From NCBI GenBank assembly GCA_035545855.1, contig DASZXK010000157.1, positions 1 to 64,000 of the forward strand: a stretch of DNA of 64,000 nt, in the 5' to 3' direction. Positions 35,507 to 44,572 of this stretch are shown here, in pieces. Under the pieces are notes generated by a model. It saw nothing but the letters and a program-made list of their open reading frames with translations, was not told where the DNA came from and searched no databases. The number at the start of each line of letters is the position of its first letter. The stretch's first letter is position 1. The translations under genes were made by a program, and so were the position numbers. The DNA is from DASZVB01 sp035545855. Lineage in GTDB: Bacteria > Myxococcota_A > Polyangia > Polyangiales > Polyangiaceae.

Positions 35507-35863
35507 CTACGGGTGCACGTGGTACGCCCACGCCGCGAGGATCGCGAGGAGGACGGCCGAAACGACGAGCAGGTACTTCGCGAGCGGGTCCGGCTCGATC
35601 CGCCGGAGGAGCTCCTCCGCGGCCGCGCGGACCTCCGCGCGGTCCGTCTCTCGAGCGAGCTTCGGCGCGTCCGCCCGGACGAGCGCGTAGTTGCCGACCT
35701 CGAACGCGGCGACGAGCCGGTCGAGCGCCGGGTCTGCCGGAAAATCGAGGACGAAGCGGGGGCGGTCCATGCCGTCCTTCGTGAGCGTGCGCGGCTCCGG
35801 CTTGCCCGCTGGAGGCGGCTCGGCCGCTGCGGCAGCGCTCCGGGCATTCTCCGGCTCCGTCAT
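35507..35863 (-). CDS. small tail-anchored protein next to MBOAT gene
   Basis: 118 residues. N-terminal ~35 residues Pro/Ala-rich, a middle helical region resembling a short tetratricopeptide-like pair (DRLVAAFEVGNYALVRADAPKLA, VRAAAEELLRRI), then one C-terminal membrane helix (LLVVSAVLLAILAAWAYH). Its ATG overlaps the MBOAT stop by one base (TGATG), so it is translated together with it. It may be a partner or accessory for the acyltransferase. Unknown family. Confidence 0.72.
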   Translation of the reverse strand: MTEPENARSAAAAAEPPPAGKPEPRTLTKDGMDRPRFVLDFPADPALDRLVAAFEVGNYALVRADAPKLARETDRAEVRAAAEELLRRIEPDPLAKYLLVVSAVLLAILAAWAYHVHP

Positions 35864-37287
35864 CAGAACTGAAAGTACACGAAGGGGACGACCTCGGCGC
35901 TCTCCATTTCGCGGATGAAAGCGGCGGCGAGCACGAGACACGCGCCCTGCGCCACGGCGGGGAGGCCAGCGAAGCCGCTCCGGCTCCGCGCGTACCAGGC
36001 TTCGGGGACGAAATGAGAGCCGAGGCCGAGCGCGAGCACGCCGAGCACGGGCAAGGGCAGATTCGGATGGAACGTCGTGCCCGTCGCGAGCGTGGCGAGC
36101 ACGGCGCGCGCGCCCCGGAACGTGTCCGCCCGGAAGAAGATCCACGCGAAGCAGACGAAGTGGAAGGTGAGCACGCCGTAGAGGAGCCGTGCCGCGACGG
36201 AGGACGTCTCCGCGATGCCGAGTCGCTCCCTCCGGCGCGAGAGCGCCCGCGTGACGGCGAGCGCTCCGCCGTGGAGGCCGCCCCAGACGACGAACGTCCA
36301 GTTCGCTCCGTGCCAGAGGCCGCCGAGGAGCATCGTGAGGAGGAGGTTCACGTACGTCCGCGCCGGGCCCTTCCGGTTCCCGCCGAGCGGAACGTAGAGG
36401 TAATCCCTGAGCCACGTGGAGAGCGAGATGTGCCAGCGGCGCCAGAAGTCCTGGACGTTCACGGCCTTGTACGGCGCGTCGAAGTTCTTCGGGAAGCGGA
36501 CGCCGAGGAGCCGCGCCGAGCCGATGGCGATGTCCGTGTAGCCGGAGAAATCGCAGTAGATCTGCACGGCGTAGCCGAGGACGGCCGCGTAACACTCGAG
36601 CGCCGAGTACTGCGCCGGTGCGTCGAAGACGCGATCGACGAGGTTTACGGCGAGGTAGTCGCCGATGGCGATCTTCTTCACGAGCCCGAGGGCGACGAGG
36701 AAGAGGGCTTCGGAGGCGGCATCCTCCTCGAAGCGCGCCGGGGCCGCGAGCTGCGGGAGGAGATCCCGCGGGCGGACGATCGGCCCGGCGACGAGGTGCG
36801 GGAAGAACGCGACGAACGTCAGGTACTCGAGGTAGCTCGCGTGAGGTTCGATGTCCTTCCGGTACACGTCGATGACGTAGCTCATCGACTCGAACGTGAA
36901 GAAGCTGATGCCCACCGGCAGCGCGACGTGCAGCGCGAGCGCGGGCGGGTGGAAACCGAACGCCGAGAGGACCGAGCGCGCCGTCTCGAGACCGAAGTCC
37001 AGGTACTTGAAGACGGCGAGGACGCCGAGGTTCGTGACGACCGTGACGGAGAGCCATCGCTTGCGGCTCGCATCGGTGGGCGCGCGGGCGATGCGATTGC
37101 CGAGCAGCCAGTCGATCGTCGACGAGGCGAAGACGAGCGGCAGGAATTTCACGCTGAAGTGCGCGTAGAACGCGTAGCTCGCCCCGAGCAGGAAGAGGAT
37201 CCGCACCTTCCGGTACCTCGCGAGGAGCCACGACACCGTGAACGCGACGGCGAAGAACTTGGCGTAGGCGAGGGTGTTGAACAGCAC
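35863..37287 (-). CDS. MBOAT-family membrane O-acyltransferase
   Basis: 474 residues with about ten membrane segments. The DltB/AlgI-type signatures are clear: GISFFTFESMSYVIDVYR, FFPHLVAGPIVRPRDLLPQL, QDFWRRWHISLSTWLRDYLYVPLGGNRKG, and the catalytic-His stretch LLGGLWHGANWTFVVWG. These enzymes pass an acyl group across the membrane to a polysaccharide or teichoic-acid-like acceptor. Alginate acetylation and D-alanylation systems have dedicated partners; none is seen here except the small tail-anchored protein. No SGNH esterase neighbour was noticed, so the acceptor is unknown. ATG at 37287. Confidence 0.92.
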   Translation of the reverse strand: MLFNTLAYAKFFAVAFTVSWLLARYRKVRILFLLGASYAFYAHFSVKFLPLVFASSTIDWLLGNRIARAPTDASRKRWLSVTVVTNLGVLAVFKYLDFGLETARSVLSAFGFHPPALALHVALPVGISFFTFESMSYVIDVYRKDIEPHASYLEYLTFVAFFPHLVAGPIVRPRDLLPQLAAPARFEEDAASEALFLVALGLVKKIAIGDYLAVNLVDRVFDAPAQYSALECYAAVLGYAVQIYCDFSGYTDIAIGSARLLGVRFPKNFDAPYKAVNVQDFWRRWHISLSTWLRDYLYVPLGGNRKGPARTYVNLLLTMLLGGLWHGANWTFVVWGGLHGGALAVTRALSRRRERLGIAETSSVAARLLYGVLTFHFVCFAWIFFRADTFRGARAVLATLATGTTFHPNLPLPVLGVLALGLGSHFVPEAWYARSRSGFAGLPAVAQGACLVLAAAFIREMESAEVVPFVYFQF

Positions 37288-37382
37288 GGCGAAACGGAAC
37301 GCAGGGCTTCCCAGTATGGAACAGCCGCGGGCGCCGCGAGGGACTTTCCCCGGCGGGCGTCTCGTGTGAGGCTCCGGCCGCC

Positions 37383-37859
37383 ATGTGGATGCGGCTCGTG
37401 TTCGCGCTCGTGAAGGGCGGCCTCGGCGGATTCGTCGGCGCGGCGGTCGCCGCCGTGCTCGGCGGAAAGGTGCCGGCCGCGGCCTACGCGGGCGCCGCGT
37501 TCACGGGCGTCGTCACGGGTCTCCTCGCCGGACGGCCCGTCTGGGCGGAGGGAGGCCGAAGGGAGGCCGCCGTGAAGGTTCCCGCGGGCGTGTTCCTCGC
37601 CCTGGCGACGCTCTTCGGCTTCCGGAAATGGCTCTCCGCCGTCACGGTGGGCGCTTCCGTCCCGCTCGGCGACGCGCCGTTCGTCGCGCTTCCGCTGCTC
37701 GCCGTCGCGATCGCCCTCGTGCTCGAAGTCGACGACGAGTTCGGCGCGGACGCGTTCGTCGCGGGGCCGCGCGCCGAGGCTCCCGGCACGACGCCCGCTG
37801 CCGACCCGGGCGCCCCGGTCGCGCCGTCCGGGAAGAACCCGAACGCCGACGGGAACTGA
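37383..37859 (+). CDS. small membrane protein, unknown function
   Basis: 158 residues. Four hydrophobic segments: about 5-28, 32-50, 66-84 and 98-115 (LVKGGLGGFVGAAVAAVLG, YAGAAFTGVVTGLLAG, VPAGVFLALATLFGF, FVALPLLAVAIALVLEV), then a disordered Pro/Ala tail. Divergent from the MBOAT gene and 22 bp before the deacetylase. I recognise no family; the GlyxxxGly-rich helices suggest oligomer formation. Confidence 0.68.
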   Translation: MWMRLVFALVKGGLGGFVGAAVAAVLGGKVPAAAYAGAAFTGVVTGLLAGRPVWAEGGRREAAVKVPAGVFLALATLFGFRKWLSAVTVGASVPLGDAPFVALPLLAVAIALVLEVDDEFGADAFVAGPRAEAPGTTPAADPGAPVAPSGKNPNADGN

Positions 37860-37881
37860 GCGCCCGCTCGGGAGGAACGGG

Positions 37882-38667
37882 GTGCCTCCGGGACGAGTTC
37901 TCCTCTGGGTCGCGAGCATCGGCGGGATCGCGCTCGCCGTCCGCTCGGTCGTGGTCGGGCCCGTGCCCCCCACGGTCGTGTCCGTGTCCGTGCTCGTCTA
38001 CTTCGGGCTCGTCCTCGCCGGCGTCCTCGTCCCGGGTCTCTCGATGTTCGGCGACGTCGTGTCGGAGGGCGACCGGGAATCGTCCCTCGTCGCGCTCACC
38101 TTCGACGACGGTCCGCACCCCGAGACGACGCGACGGGTCCTCGAGCTCCTCGCCGCCGCGGGCGCGCGCGCGACGTTCTTCGTCCTCGGGGAGAAAGCCG
38201 CGGCTCATCCCGACGTCGTGCGCGAGATCGCACAGGCGGGCCACGCGATCGGCGTCCACGGATTCCGTCACGATCGCCTCTACGCGCTGAAGCCGCCGCG
38301 AGCCGTGGAAGAGGACGTCGAGCGGGCGGTCTCCGTCGTCCGCGACATCGCGGGAATCGCGCCGCGATGGTTCCGGCCTCCGGTGGGACAGGTGAGCCCT
38401 CGCACCGCGGCGGGTGCCGAGCGCGCCGGCGTCACGCTGGTCGGGTGGACCGTGCGCGGCCTCGACGGGTTCGCGGGCGCCGACCCGGAGCGCGTGGCGG
38501 CGCGAGTCGCTCGCGGTCTCCGTGGCGGCGCGATCGTGCTCCTCCACGACGCGGCGGAGCGAGACGACCACTCCCCCGCGGCGCTCGCCGCGCTGCCGCG
38601 CGTGCTCGAGGCCATCGCTCGCCGGAACCTCCGCGCGGTGACGCTGGACGAGCTCCTGTCGCCGTAG
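37882..38667 (+). CDS. polysaccharide deacetylase (NodB homology), membrane-anchored
   Basis: 261 residues from a GTG with GGAGG and ~7-bp spacing. Two N-terminal hydrophobic segments (about 7-22 and 30-52). NodB domain: TFDDGPHPET (metal-binding Asp pair), GVHGFRHDRL (HxxxH), RPPVGQVSP and a final LLHDAAE. This metal-dependent deacetylase removes N- or O-acetyl groups from a cell-surface glycan such as peptidoglycan or exopolysaccharide. It follows the small membrane protein and lies near the MBOAT acyltransferase, so the region may tune surface-glycan acylation; that link is inference. Confidence 0.9.
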   Translation: MPPGRVLLWVASIGGIALAVRSVVVGPVPPTVVSVSVLVYFGLVLAGVLVPGLSMFGDVVSEGDRESSLVALTFDDGPHPETTRRVLELLAAAGARATFFVLGEKAAAHPDVVREIAQAGHAIGVHGFRHDRLYALKPPRAVEEDVERAVSVVRDIAGIAPRWFRPPVGQVSPRTAAGAERAGVTLVGWTVRGLDGFAGADPERVAARVARGLRGGAIVLLHDAAERDDHSPAALAALPRVLEAIARRNLRAVTLDELLSP

Positions 38668-38677
38668 AGCGCGGTCC

Positions 38678-38706
38678 GGGCGTCCCGGGAGAAACGGGAA
38701 GCGCCC
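38678..38706. terminator. hairpin between convergent genes
   Basis: GGGCG-t-CCCG (from 38678) pairs with CGGG-aa-GCGCCC (to 38706), about nine pairs with small bulges, in the 39-bp gap between deacetylase and hydrolase genes. Probable two-way terminator. Confidence 0.45.
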
Positions 38707-39609
38707 TCACGGCGCCGCCGGCAGCGTGAGCCAGGCCACCGCGTCCTCGATCTTCCGGACGAGGTACGGCCCGTATTCGTGTCCGGAGCGAAGGTCGACG
38801 AGCACGCGCGTTTCGGCCCCGGCCCGGTGCAGGAGGCGCGCCGACGTCGGGGCCTCCTCGGCGCATTTTTTCGTTCCGCAGACGAACGCGACGCGGGTGC
38901 CCCCGCCGTGGACGAATTCCTCCGCCCGCGCGGCGGTCCATTCGCCGAACCCGCCTTCGACGAAGAGCGCCTTCGGGAACTGCCTCGCGTGCGACGGCAA
39001 GACGAGCGCGCCCATCGTCGCGCCCTGGGAGTAGCCGACGTACACGGCAGGGACGTCGTACGCGGCGGAGCTCGGCGCTCCGCCGGGAGGAGCACCGTAC
39101 GCGTCGAGGAACGACGTGCGCGTCGCGATCAGGATCTTCTCCAGGGTCGGGTGATCCGGAAAGTAGCGAGGCTCGGCCTTCACGTCGGCGCGCGGCCCCA
39201 CGAGGCAGACGACCGTCCCCCGATTGCCGAGCGCCGACCGGAAGACGGCGCATTGCGCGCCCGGGAGGTCCTTCGCGCCGTGTGCCACGAAGAGCAGGGG
39301 AAGCGGACTCGCCGTCTCCGGGGGAAAGGAGACCAGCGCCGCGTCCCACCCGGCGACGGGGAGCGGATGCTCGCCCTCGCTCCGTGACGCTCGGTCGGCC
39401 CTGCCCGTGGAAGTCCCGGGCGGTGGGGGCTCGGTCCCGCGTGCACCGCCCCGGTCGGTCGATGCCGCGTCTTCGGCGCCCGCCGGTCCCGCGCCGCTGG
39501 CCTGCGCCGCGGACGCCTGCCCTCCGTTCCGCGGCGGAGCGTTCCCGCACGACGCTGCGAGCACCGCCACGCCGATCGCGGAGCCTGCGGAGCGAACGGG
39601 GTGCCTCAT
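38707..39609 (-). CDS. alpha/beta-hydrolase-fold lipoprotein
   Basis: 300 residues. Signal with lipobox AASC (Cys21), then a long Gly/Pro/Ala/Ser-rich linker to about residue 80. The alpha/beta-hydrolase core shows LPLLFVAHGAKD, the nucleophile elbow GYSQGATMG (GxSxG, Ser about residue 194) and a late GHEYGPY that may hold the catalytic His. It is an outer-membrane or periplasmic esterase-like protein; substrate unknown. Its ATG overlaps the sensor-kinase stop by 4 bp, so it is coupled to that kinase, an unusual pair. A longer in-frame upstream reading is antisense-shadow and rejected. Confidence 0.8.
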   Translation of the reverse strand: MRHPVRSAGSAIGVAVLAASCGNAPPRNGGQASAAQASGAGPAGAEDAASTDRGGARGTEPPPPGTSTGRADRASRSEGEHPLPVAGWDAALVSFPPETASPLPLLFVAHGAKDLPGAQCAVFRSALGNRGTVVCLVGPRADVKAEPRYFPDHPTLEKILIATRTSFLDAYGAPPGGAPSSAAYDVPAVYVGYSQGATMGALVLPSHARQFPKALFVEGGFGEWTAARAEEFVHGGGTRVAFVCGTKKCAEEAPTSARLLHRAGAETRVLVDLRSGHEYGPYLVRKIEDAVAWLTLPAAP

Positions 39610-41084
39610 TCCGAGCGCTCCGCCGTTTCCGACCGGTCCCTCGCCCGCGGGAGATCGACGACGAAGCAGGCACCGCGAGGCCGCGTCGCGTCCAGCGCGA
39701 TCGTGCCTCCCGCGCTCTCCACCAGGCCGCGACAGACCGCGAGGCCGAGCCCCGTGCCCTTTCCGACCTCCTTGGTGGTCACGAACGGCTCGAACAGACG
39801 ACTCACGACTTCCGGCGAGACGCCCGGTCCGTCGTCCTCGACCTGGAGGCGGACTCCGAGCGCAGACGGAGCCGCCACGACCCGGACCCGCCCGGCGCCG
39901 CCGCACGCGTCCGCGGCGTTCAGGAGGAGGTTCAAGAGCACCTGCACGAGCTGCTCTCGCGAGAGGGTCACGAGCGGCAGTCCGGGCGCGACGTCCAGCG
40001 CGAGGTCGACGTCGCGCATCGACTTCTGGGGCACGAGGAGCTGCGCCGTGTCCTGCACGGCCGCCTCCACGTCGCCCGGCGTGACGGGAGCGCCGGTCGC
40101 CGCGGCGGCGGGGCGCGCGAAATCCAGCAGGTTTCGCACGATGACGTGGATGCGCTCCGTCTCCCGCCGGATGCGCGCCACGAAGTCCCGCTGCTCGGTC
40201 TCGTCGAGGCCTCCCGCGAGGAGGAGATCTTCCAGCCCGAGGAGCGCCGCAATCGGGTTTCCGACCTCGTGCGCGAGCCCCGCGGCGAGGCGCCCGACGG
40301 AGGCGAGCCGCTCCGAGCGCACGAGTCGATCCTGAGCCTCACGGAGGCTCGCGGTCGCGCGTTCGACCTCGTCGATCTTGTTCCGGAGCGCTTGCTCCTC
40401 GCTGAGGAGACGTTCCGTCATCGTGCGGAAGCTGTCGCCCAGCTCCTCGAGCTCGCGCGCGCCCGACTTCGGGACGTCCAGACGCCGTGCGCCCCCGGCG
40501 ACGCGCTCCGCCGCGCGCGAGAGCTCGTCCAGCGGCGTCACGATGAACCGCGTCAGCGCGAGGTACGACACGACGAGGAGCGACAGCGCGACGAGCCCCA
40601 TGTAGAGCGCGGAGAACCGCATGACGGGAGCGACGCGAGCCGCCTCCGCGTCCGTCCGGAGCACCGCGACCACCGCGCCCTCCGCGTCGGGCACGACGAC
40701 GGCGATGGCCGCCCCGTGGCTCGTCACCACGCGACGAACGGCTTCTCGATGAGCGTCCACGGGGCCGAGCGAGCCGAGCGCGGACGCTTCGCCGACCTGC
40801 TTCGTCACGCGGCCTTCCCGGTCGAGCAACGCGAGCGCGAGCACGCCCGTGTCCCCCACGTTCGCGGCGAGGAGCGGGCCGAGGTCCTCCCCGGGACGCC
40901 TCGTCTGGGCCTCGGCGACCTCCCCGGCGATGACCCGCCCGAGCGCCCGAGCGCTCGTTTCGCGCACTTCCTGAAGTGTGAAGCGCGCGTACGTCGCGAC
41001 CGCGAAGTAGAGCGGCAGAAACGCCGCGAGGAGCAGGCCCCCGAGGAGCAGCAGGATCTGGAGCCTGAGTCCGGGGCGGGCCAC
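39606..41084 (-). CDS. membrane sensor histidine kinase (NtrB-like catalytic part)
   Basis: 492 residues. TM1 at about 8-30 and TM2 near 155-175 enclose a ~125-residue periplasmic sensor. A HAMP-like link (TRFIVTPLDELSRAAERVAGG) follows, then coiled coil, H-box GRLAAGLAHEVGNPIAALLG with the phospho-His, N-box NLLLNAADAC, and G-boxes VEDDGPGVSPE and GKGTGLGLAVCRGL. The AHEVGNP form is typical of NtrB/ZraS-type kinases that work with sigma-54 response regulators. No regulator is adjacent; the nearest coupled gene is an alpha/beta-hydrolase lipoprotein. ATG at 41084; divergent from a diguanylate cyclase by 76 bp. Confidence 0.92.
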   Translation of the reverse strand: MARPGLRLQILLLLGGLLLAAFLPLYFAVATYARFTLQEVRETSARALGRVIAGEVAEAQTRRPGEDLGPLLAANVGDTGVLALALLDREGRVTKQVGEASALGSLGPVDAHREAVRRVVTSHGAAIAVVVPDAEGAVVAVLRTDAEAARVAPVMRFSALYMGLVALSLLVVSYLALTRFIVTPLDELSRAAERVAGGARRLDVPKSGARELEELGDSFRTMTERLLSEEQALRNKIDEVERATASLREAQDRLVRSERLASVGRLAAGLAHEVGNPIAALLGLEDLLLAGGLDETEQRDFVARIRRETERIHVIVRNLLDFARPAAAATGAPVTPGDVEAAVQDTAQLLVPQKSMRDVDLALDVAPGLPLVTLSREQLVQVLLNLLLNAADACGGAGRVRVVAAPSALGVRLQVEDDGPGVSPEVVSRLFEPFVTTKEVGKGTGLGLAVCRGLVESAGGTIALDATRPRGACFVVDLPRARDRSETAERSE

Positions 41085-41160
41085 GGTCTTCCCCTCATAG
41101 TGCCGTAATTTCCGGAAAGTGGGCCCCTTTACGGGCGGTCTGTTACGGCCCGGGTTCCCG

Positions 41161-43317
41161 ATGGACCCGCTCGTCCGCGCCGCACTGTCCGTTCAGGAGC
41201 TCGCGCGACGCGGGCTCGGAACGGCCGTCGCCGCGCTCTTCGGGGCGATGCTGGTGCTCCACGCGGGCGGCGCGCTCCCCCCGAGCGTCGCCGTGGTCGT
41301 CGCGGGAGCGTATGGGGCGTCCCTCGGGTTCCGTGCATACCGGCGGCTCCGGCGGATCGCCCCGAGGAAGACGGCCGTCCTCGACGCCGACCTCTTCTCG
41401 CACCTCGCGGTCCTCGTATTCCTCGTGATTCTCCACGCGCCGGGCGGCCTCGACGGGCCGTACTACCCGGCCGTCTACGCCTTCGTGATGCTGACGGCGG
41501 CCTTCGCTCGCCCGGTCGCGACCGTCGTGACGGCGTGCTTCGCCGTGCTGCTCGAGGCGGGTCTCGGCGAGTTCGCGTTCGGCCGTGCGGCGAAGGACGT
41601 GCTTCCGCACGCGGTCCTCGTGGCCGCCTTCTCCGTCTTGAACCTGCTCGTCTTCCGCGCCGAGATCACGCGGGTCCGGCGGCTCTCGCGGGCGCGCCTC
41701 GACGGCGAGCTCGAGCGGATGCGCGAGGACGCGCGCTCGTACCGTCTCATCGGCGCGCCGACCTCGGCGGTCGATCCCACGTCGAGCCCGTTTCATCCGG
41801 CGCCCAAGGGCGATCCCGAGCGGCTGCTCCGATCCAGCGTCGACCACATTCACCAGACGCTCGAGTTCTCGCTCCGGCTCCTCCGGAGGTCCCTCGGGCT
41901 CCGGACGGCCGCCCTCCTCTGGGCGACCGACGGCGGGTCCGTCCTGACGCTCCGCGCGATCAGCACGGACGACCCCGACGTCTACCGGGGCCCGTTCCGC
42001 GCGGAGGAGGGGCTCTTCGGGGCCGCGTCGCGGAGCGGCGAACCCATCGCGCTCGCCGACTCTCGTGCGCGCCGTCACGTGCCCTTCTACAAGACCCCGC
42101 CGCCCATCGAGTCCGTGTGCGTGGTGCCGGTGCGCGACCACGGGAGCCACCGCGGCCTCCTCGTCGTCGACCGCACGGAGCGCTCGCCGTTCTCACCGGC
42201 GGACCTCGCGCTCCTCTCCGGCGTGTCGGATTTCGTCGTCCGCGCGATCGAGAACGAGCGCGTCTTCGTGCAGCTCGAGCGAGCGAAGGTCGAGCAGGGA
42301 AAGCTCTACCGCGCCGTCGACTGCCTCGCCGCTGCGACGACGGAGGCCCAGGTCATCGAGGCCGGAGTCTCGAGCGCGCGCGAGCTCGCGTCGTTCGATT
42401 TCGCAGTCGTCACGCTCTTTCACCGCAACGGGCGCGAAGGGGTCCACGAGATCTGCGCGGCGAGCGGAGAAGGCACCGCCGAGCTCGTCGGGCAGACGTT
42501 CCGCCACAACGGCGGGCTCGTCTCCATGGTCGTCACGAACAAGCATCCGCTTCCCTTTCGGGGCGACTACGACGGCGAGAAGCAGATGGTGTTCACGAAG
42601 CGGCTGAAGCCGCCCGCGGTCCCGTCGCTCGTGGTGCTCCCGCTCTCCGTGCACGACAACGTCCTCGGGACGCTCGTGCTCGGCGCGAGCCAGAAGGGCG
42701 CGTTCGGCGACTCCGTTCGCACGACGCTCGAGGTGCTCTCGCGGCACATTGCCGTCTCGCTCGCGAACGCCCGCATGGTGAAGCGCCTCGAGGACCTCGC
42801 GACGACCGACGGGCTCACCGGGCTCTACAACAAGCGGACGCTCCTCGAGCTCGGTAAGCAGAAGATCCGGGCGGCCGCGCGCTTCGACCACCCGCTCAGC
42901 GTGCTCGTCTGCGACATCGATCATTTCAAGAAGGTGAACGACACGCACGGCCACGACGTCGGAGACGTCGTCATCAAGGGCTTCGCCGACGTGCTCCGGC
43001 GGACGAAGCGCGACACGGACGCCGTGGGTCGCTTCGGCGGCGAGGAGTTCGTGCTCGTGTGCGAGGAGACGGACGGAGAAGGGGCGAAGCTCCTCGGCGA
43101 ACGCATCCGGCAGGAGCTCGAGGCGACCACCTTCCACGTGAAGGACGGCCCGCTCCAGGTCACCTGCTCCGTCGGCATCGCGACGTTCCCCGAGGCCGGC
43201 ACGGACTGGGAGCAGCTCTTCAAGGCGACCGACGAAGCGCTCTACGCCTCGAAGCGCGGCGGACGGAACCGGGTCACGGTGCACGCGCCGGGGAAGAAGA
43301 AGGGCGCCGCGGCGTGA
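41161..43317 (+). CDS. membrane-anchored GAF-GAF-GGDEF diguanylate cyclase
   Basis: 718 residues from ATG 41161; a GTG 42 bp upstream is in frame but adds a poor leader. N-terminal membrane region with about five helices (residues ~20-165), then two GAF-like domains (~220-370 and ~400-545). GGDEF domain at ~560-710 with TTDGLTGLYNKRTL, DIDHFKKVND and active-site GGEEF. The inhibitory RxxD is present as RDTD five residues before it. Makes c-di-GMP in response to a membrane or cytosolic signal. Divergent from the sensor kinase; a shared input is possible but unproven. Confidence 0.9.
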   Translation: MDPLVRAALSVQELARRGLGTAVAALFGAMLVLHAGGALPPSVAVVVAGAYGASLGFRAYRRLRRIAPRKTAVLDADLFSHLAVLVFLVILHAPGGLDGPYYPAVYAFVMLTAAFARPVATVVTACFAVLLEAGLGEFAFGRAAKDVLPHAVLVAAFSVLNLLVFRAEITRVRRLSRARLDGELERMREDARSYRLIGAPTSAVDPTSSPFHPAPKGDPERLLRSSVDHIHQTLEFSLRLLRRSLGLRTAALLWATDGGSVLTLRAISTDDPDVYRGPFRAEEGLFGAASRSGEPIALADSRARRHVPFYKTPPPIESVCVVPVRDHGSHRGLLVVDRTERSPFSPADLALLSGVSDFVVRAIENERVFVQLERAKVEQGKLYRAVDCLAAATTEAQVIEAGVSSARELASFDFAVVTLFHRNGREGVHEICAASGEGTAELVGQTFRHNGGLVSMVVTNKHPLPFRGDYDGEKQMVFTKRLKPPAVPSLVVLPLSVHDNVLGTLVLGASQKGAFGDSVRTTLEVLSRHIAVSLANARMVKRLEDLATTDGLTGLYNKRTLLELGKQKIRAAARFDHPLSVLVCDIDHFKKVNDTHGHDVGDVVIKGFADVLRRTKRDTDAVGRFGGEEFVLVCEETDGEGAKLLGERIRQELEATTFHVKDGPLQVTCSVGIATFPEAGTDWEQLFKATDEALYASKRGGRNRVTVHAPGKKKGAAA

Positions 43318-43360
43318 CGCTCTCCTCCCCGCAGTTCGGCGAGATCATCGTGCTTCGAGC

Positions 43361-43957
43361 TCACGCGATCCGCCGGAACGCCATCTTCGCCGCCCGTGCG
43401 GCGGCGCCGTCGGCGTCCTCGCGGTCCCCGATGACGAGACTCCGCTCCGGGGCGACGCCGAGGCGCTCCGCCGCGAGGAGATACCCGGCGGGATCCGGCT
43501 TGAGCCGCGGGGGACCGCCCGGTTCTCCACTCGCCACGACCTCATCGAACAGGTCCGCGACGCCGGCGGCCGCGAGTTTCTTGCGCGCGGGGTAGTCGCT
43601 CACGAGCGCGGTCTTTCCGCCCCGCTCCCGGAAGCTCCGGATCTCCGCGAGGAGCGATCGCCGGAGGAACCTCTTGATCCACGGTCCGGGTCGCTCGTGC
43701 ATCCATTCCGTCACGAGCCGCGAGACCTCGTCCGGACTCCTGCCGAGATCTCGCGCGGTGAGCTCGATCTGGGCGCGATACGGATCTTCACCCGCGACGC
43801 CGTCCGCGCGGAGCTCCTCGTGGGCGTGCCGGAACCGCCGGAGGATCCGGACGGCGCTCGCGCCGAAGAGCAAGAGCTCCGCGGCCATCGCCGCCTTCAC
43901 GGGGAGCGGGCGATAGAGGGTGCCGTCGAGGTCGACGAGCCAGGCCTCGTGCTCCAT
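43361..43957 (-). CDS. HAD-superfamily phosphatase-like hydrolase
   Basis: 198 residues from ATG 43957. HAD motif I is WLVDLDGTLYRP (DxDGTL), motif II TALVSDYPARKK (Ser), motif III Lys in RLKPDPAGYL, and motif IV SLVIGDREDADGAA. The cap lies in between (~20-90). Such small cytoplasmic HADs remove phosphate from sugars, nucleotides or phosphoglycolate. The exact substrate cannot be read. Divergent from the flavin-binding gene by 51 bp. Confidence 0.88.
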   Translation of the reverse strand: MEHEAWLVDLDGTLYRPLPVKAAMAAELLLFGASAVRILRRFRHAHEELRADGVAGEDPYRAQIELTARDLGRSPDEVSRLVTEWMHERPGPWIKRFLRRSLLAEIRSFRERGGKTALVSDYPARKKLAAAGVADLFDEVVASGEPGGPPRLKPDPAGYLLAAERLGVAPERSLVIGDREDADGAAARAAKMAFRRIA

Positions 43958-44008
43958 GATGCAGACCTTCCTACCACCAAACCGTGGTCCGACGGAGGAG
44001 CTCGCGCG

Positions 44009-44569
44009 ATGGGCAAAGTTCAGGAAACGATCGACCTCGGCATGCGCGAGCTCATCCTCGCGCAGAAGATGTTCTTCGTCGCGTCCGCACCCTCCGGGCC
44101 GGGCGGCCACGTGAACCTCTCGCCGAAGGGGCTGGACACGTTCCGCATCCTGGACGACCGCACCGTCGCTTACCTGGACTTCGTGGGGAGCGGCGTCGAG
44201 ACGATCGCGCATCTCCGGGAAAACGGACGCGTGGTGCTCATGTTCTGCGCCTTCGAGGGGCCGCCCAAGATCGTGAGGCTCCACGGTCGCGGGGAGGCGC
44301 TCGAGCCGGGGACCGCGGAGTTCGAGCGCCTCCGCCCGACCTTCCCGGACGCCGTCGGTGTGCGCTCGATCATCGTCGTTCACGTCGCGCGCGCGAGCGA
44401 TTCGTGCGGCTTCGCCGTCCCCCTCTACGAGTACAAGGGAGACCGGCAGGTGCTCGGCGCCTGGGCCGAGAAGAAGGGTGAAGAAGGCCTCGCGGACTAC
44501 CAGCGGAAGAAGAACGCCGAGAGCATCGACGGGCTCCCCGGGCTCCGCTGGACCTCCGACGCGGAGTGA
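44009..44569 (+). CDS. pyridoxamine-phosphate-oxidase-fold flavoprotein
   Basis: 186 residues. GGAGGAG precedes the ATG. The N-terminal half has the split-barrel signature LAQKMFFVASAP, GHVNLSPKGLDTFRIL and TVAYLDFVGSGVETIAHLRENGRVVLMFCAFEG, followed by a C-terminal part unlike PdxH. This layout is typical of a PNPOx-like family in actinobacteria and proteobacteria that often binds FMN, F420 or haem and may reduce small substrates. No evidence for vitamin B6 synthesis. Its stop is 3 bp from the stop of the convergent VWA lipoprotein gene. Confidence 0.85.
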   Translation: MGKVQETIDLGMRELILAQKMFFVASAPSGPGGHVNLSPKGLDTFRILDDRTVAYLDFVGSGVETIAHLRENGRVVLMFCAFEGPPKIVRLHGRGEALEPGTAEFERLRPTFPDAVGVRSIIVVHVARASDSCGFAVPLYEYKGDRQVLGAWAEKKGEEGLADYQRKKNAESIDGLPGLRWTSDAE

Positions 44570-44572
44570 CGC

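Noticed and set aside
41109..41118. TTTCCGGAAA palindrome between the sensor kinase and a diguanylate cyclase
   Set aside because: Only 10 bp and single; it may be an operator but there is no second copy or conservation to support it.
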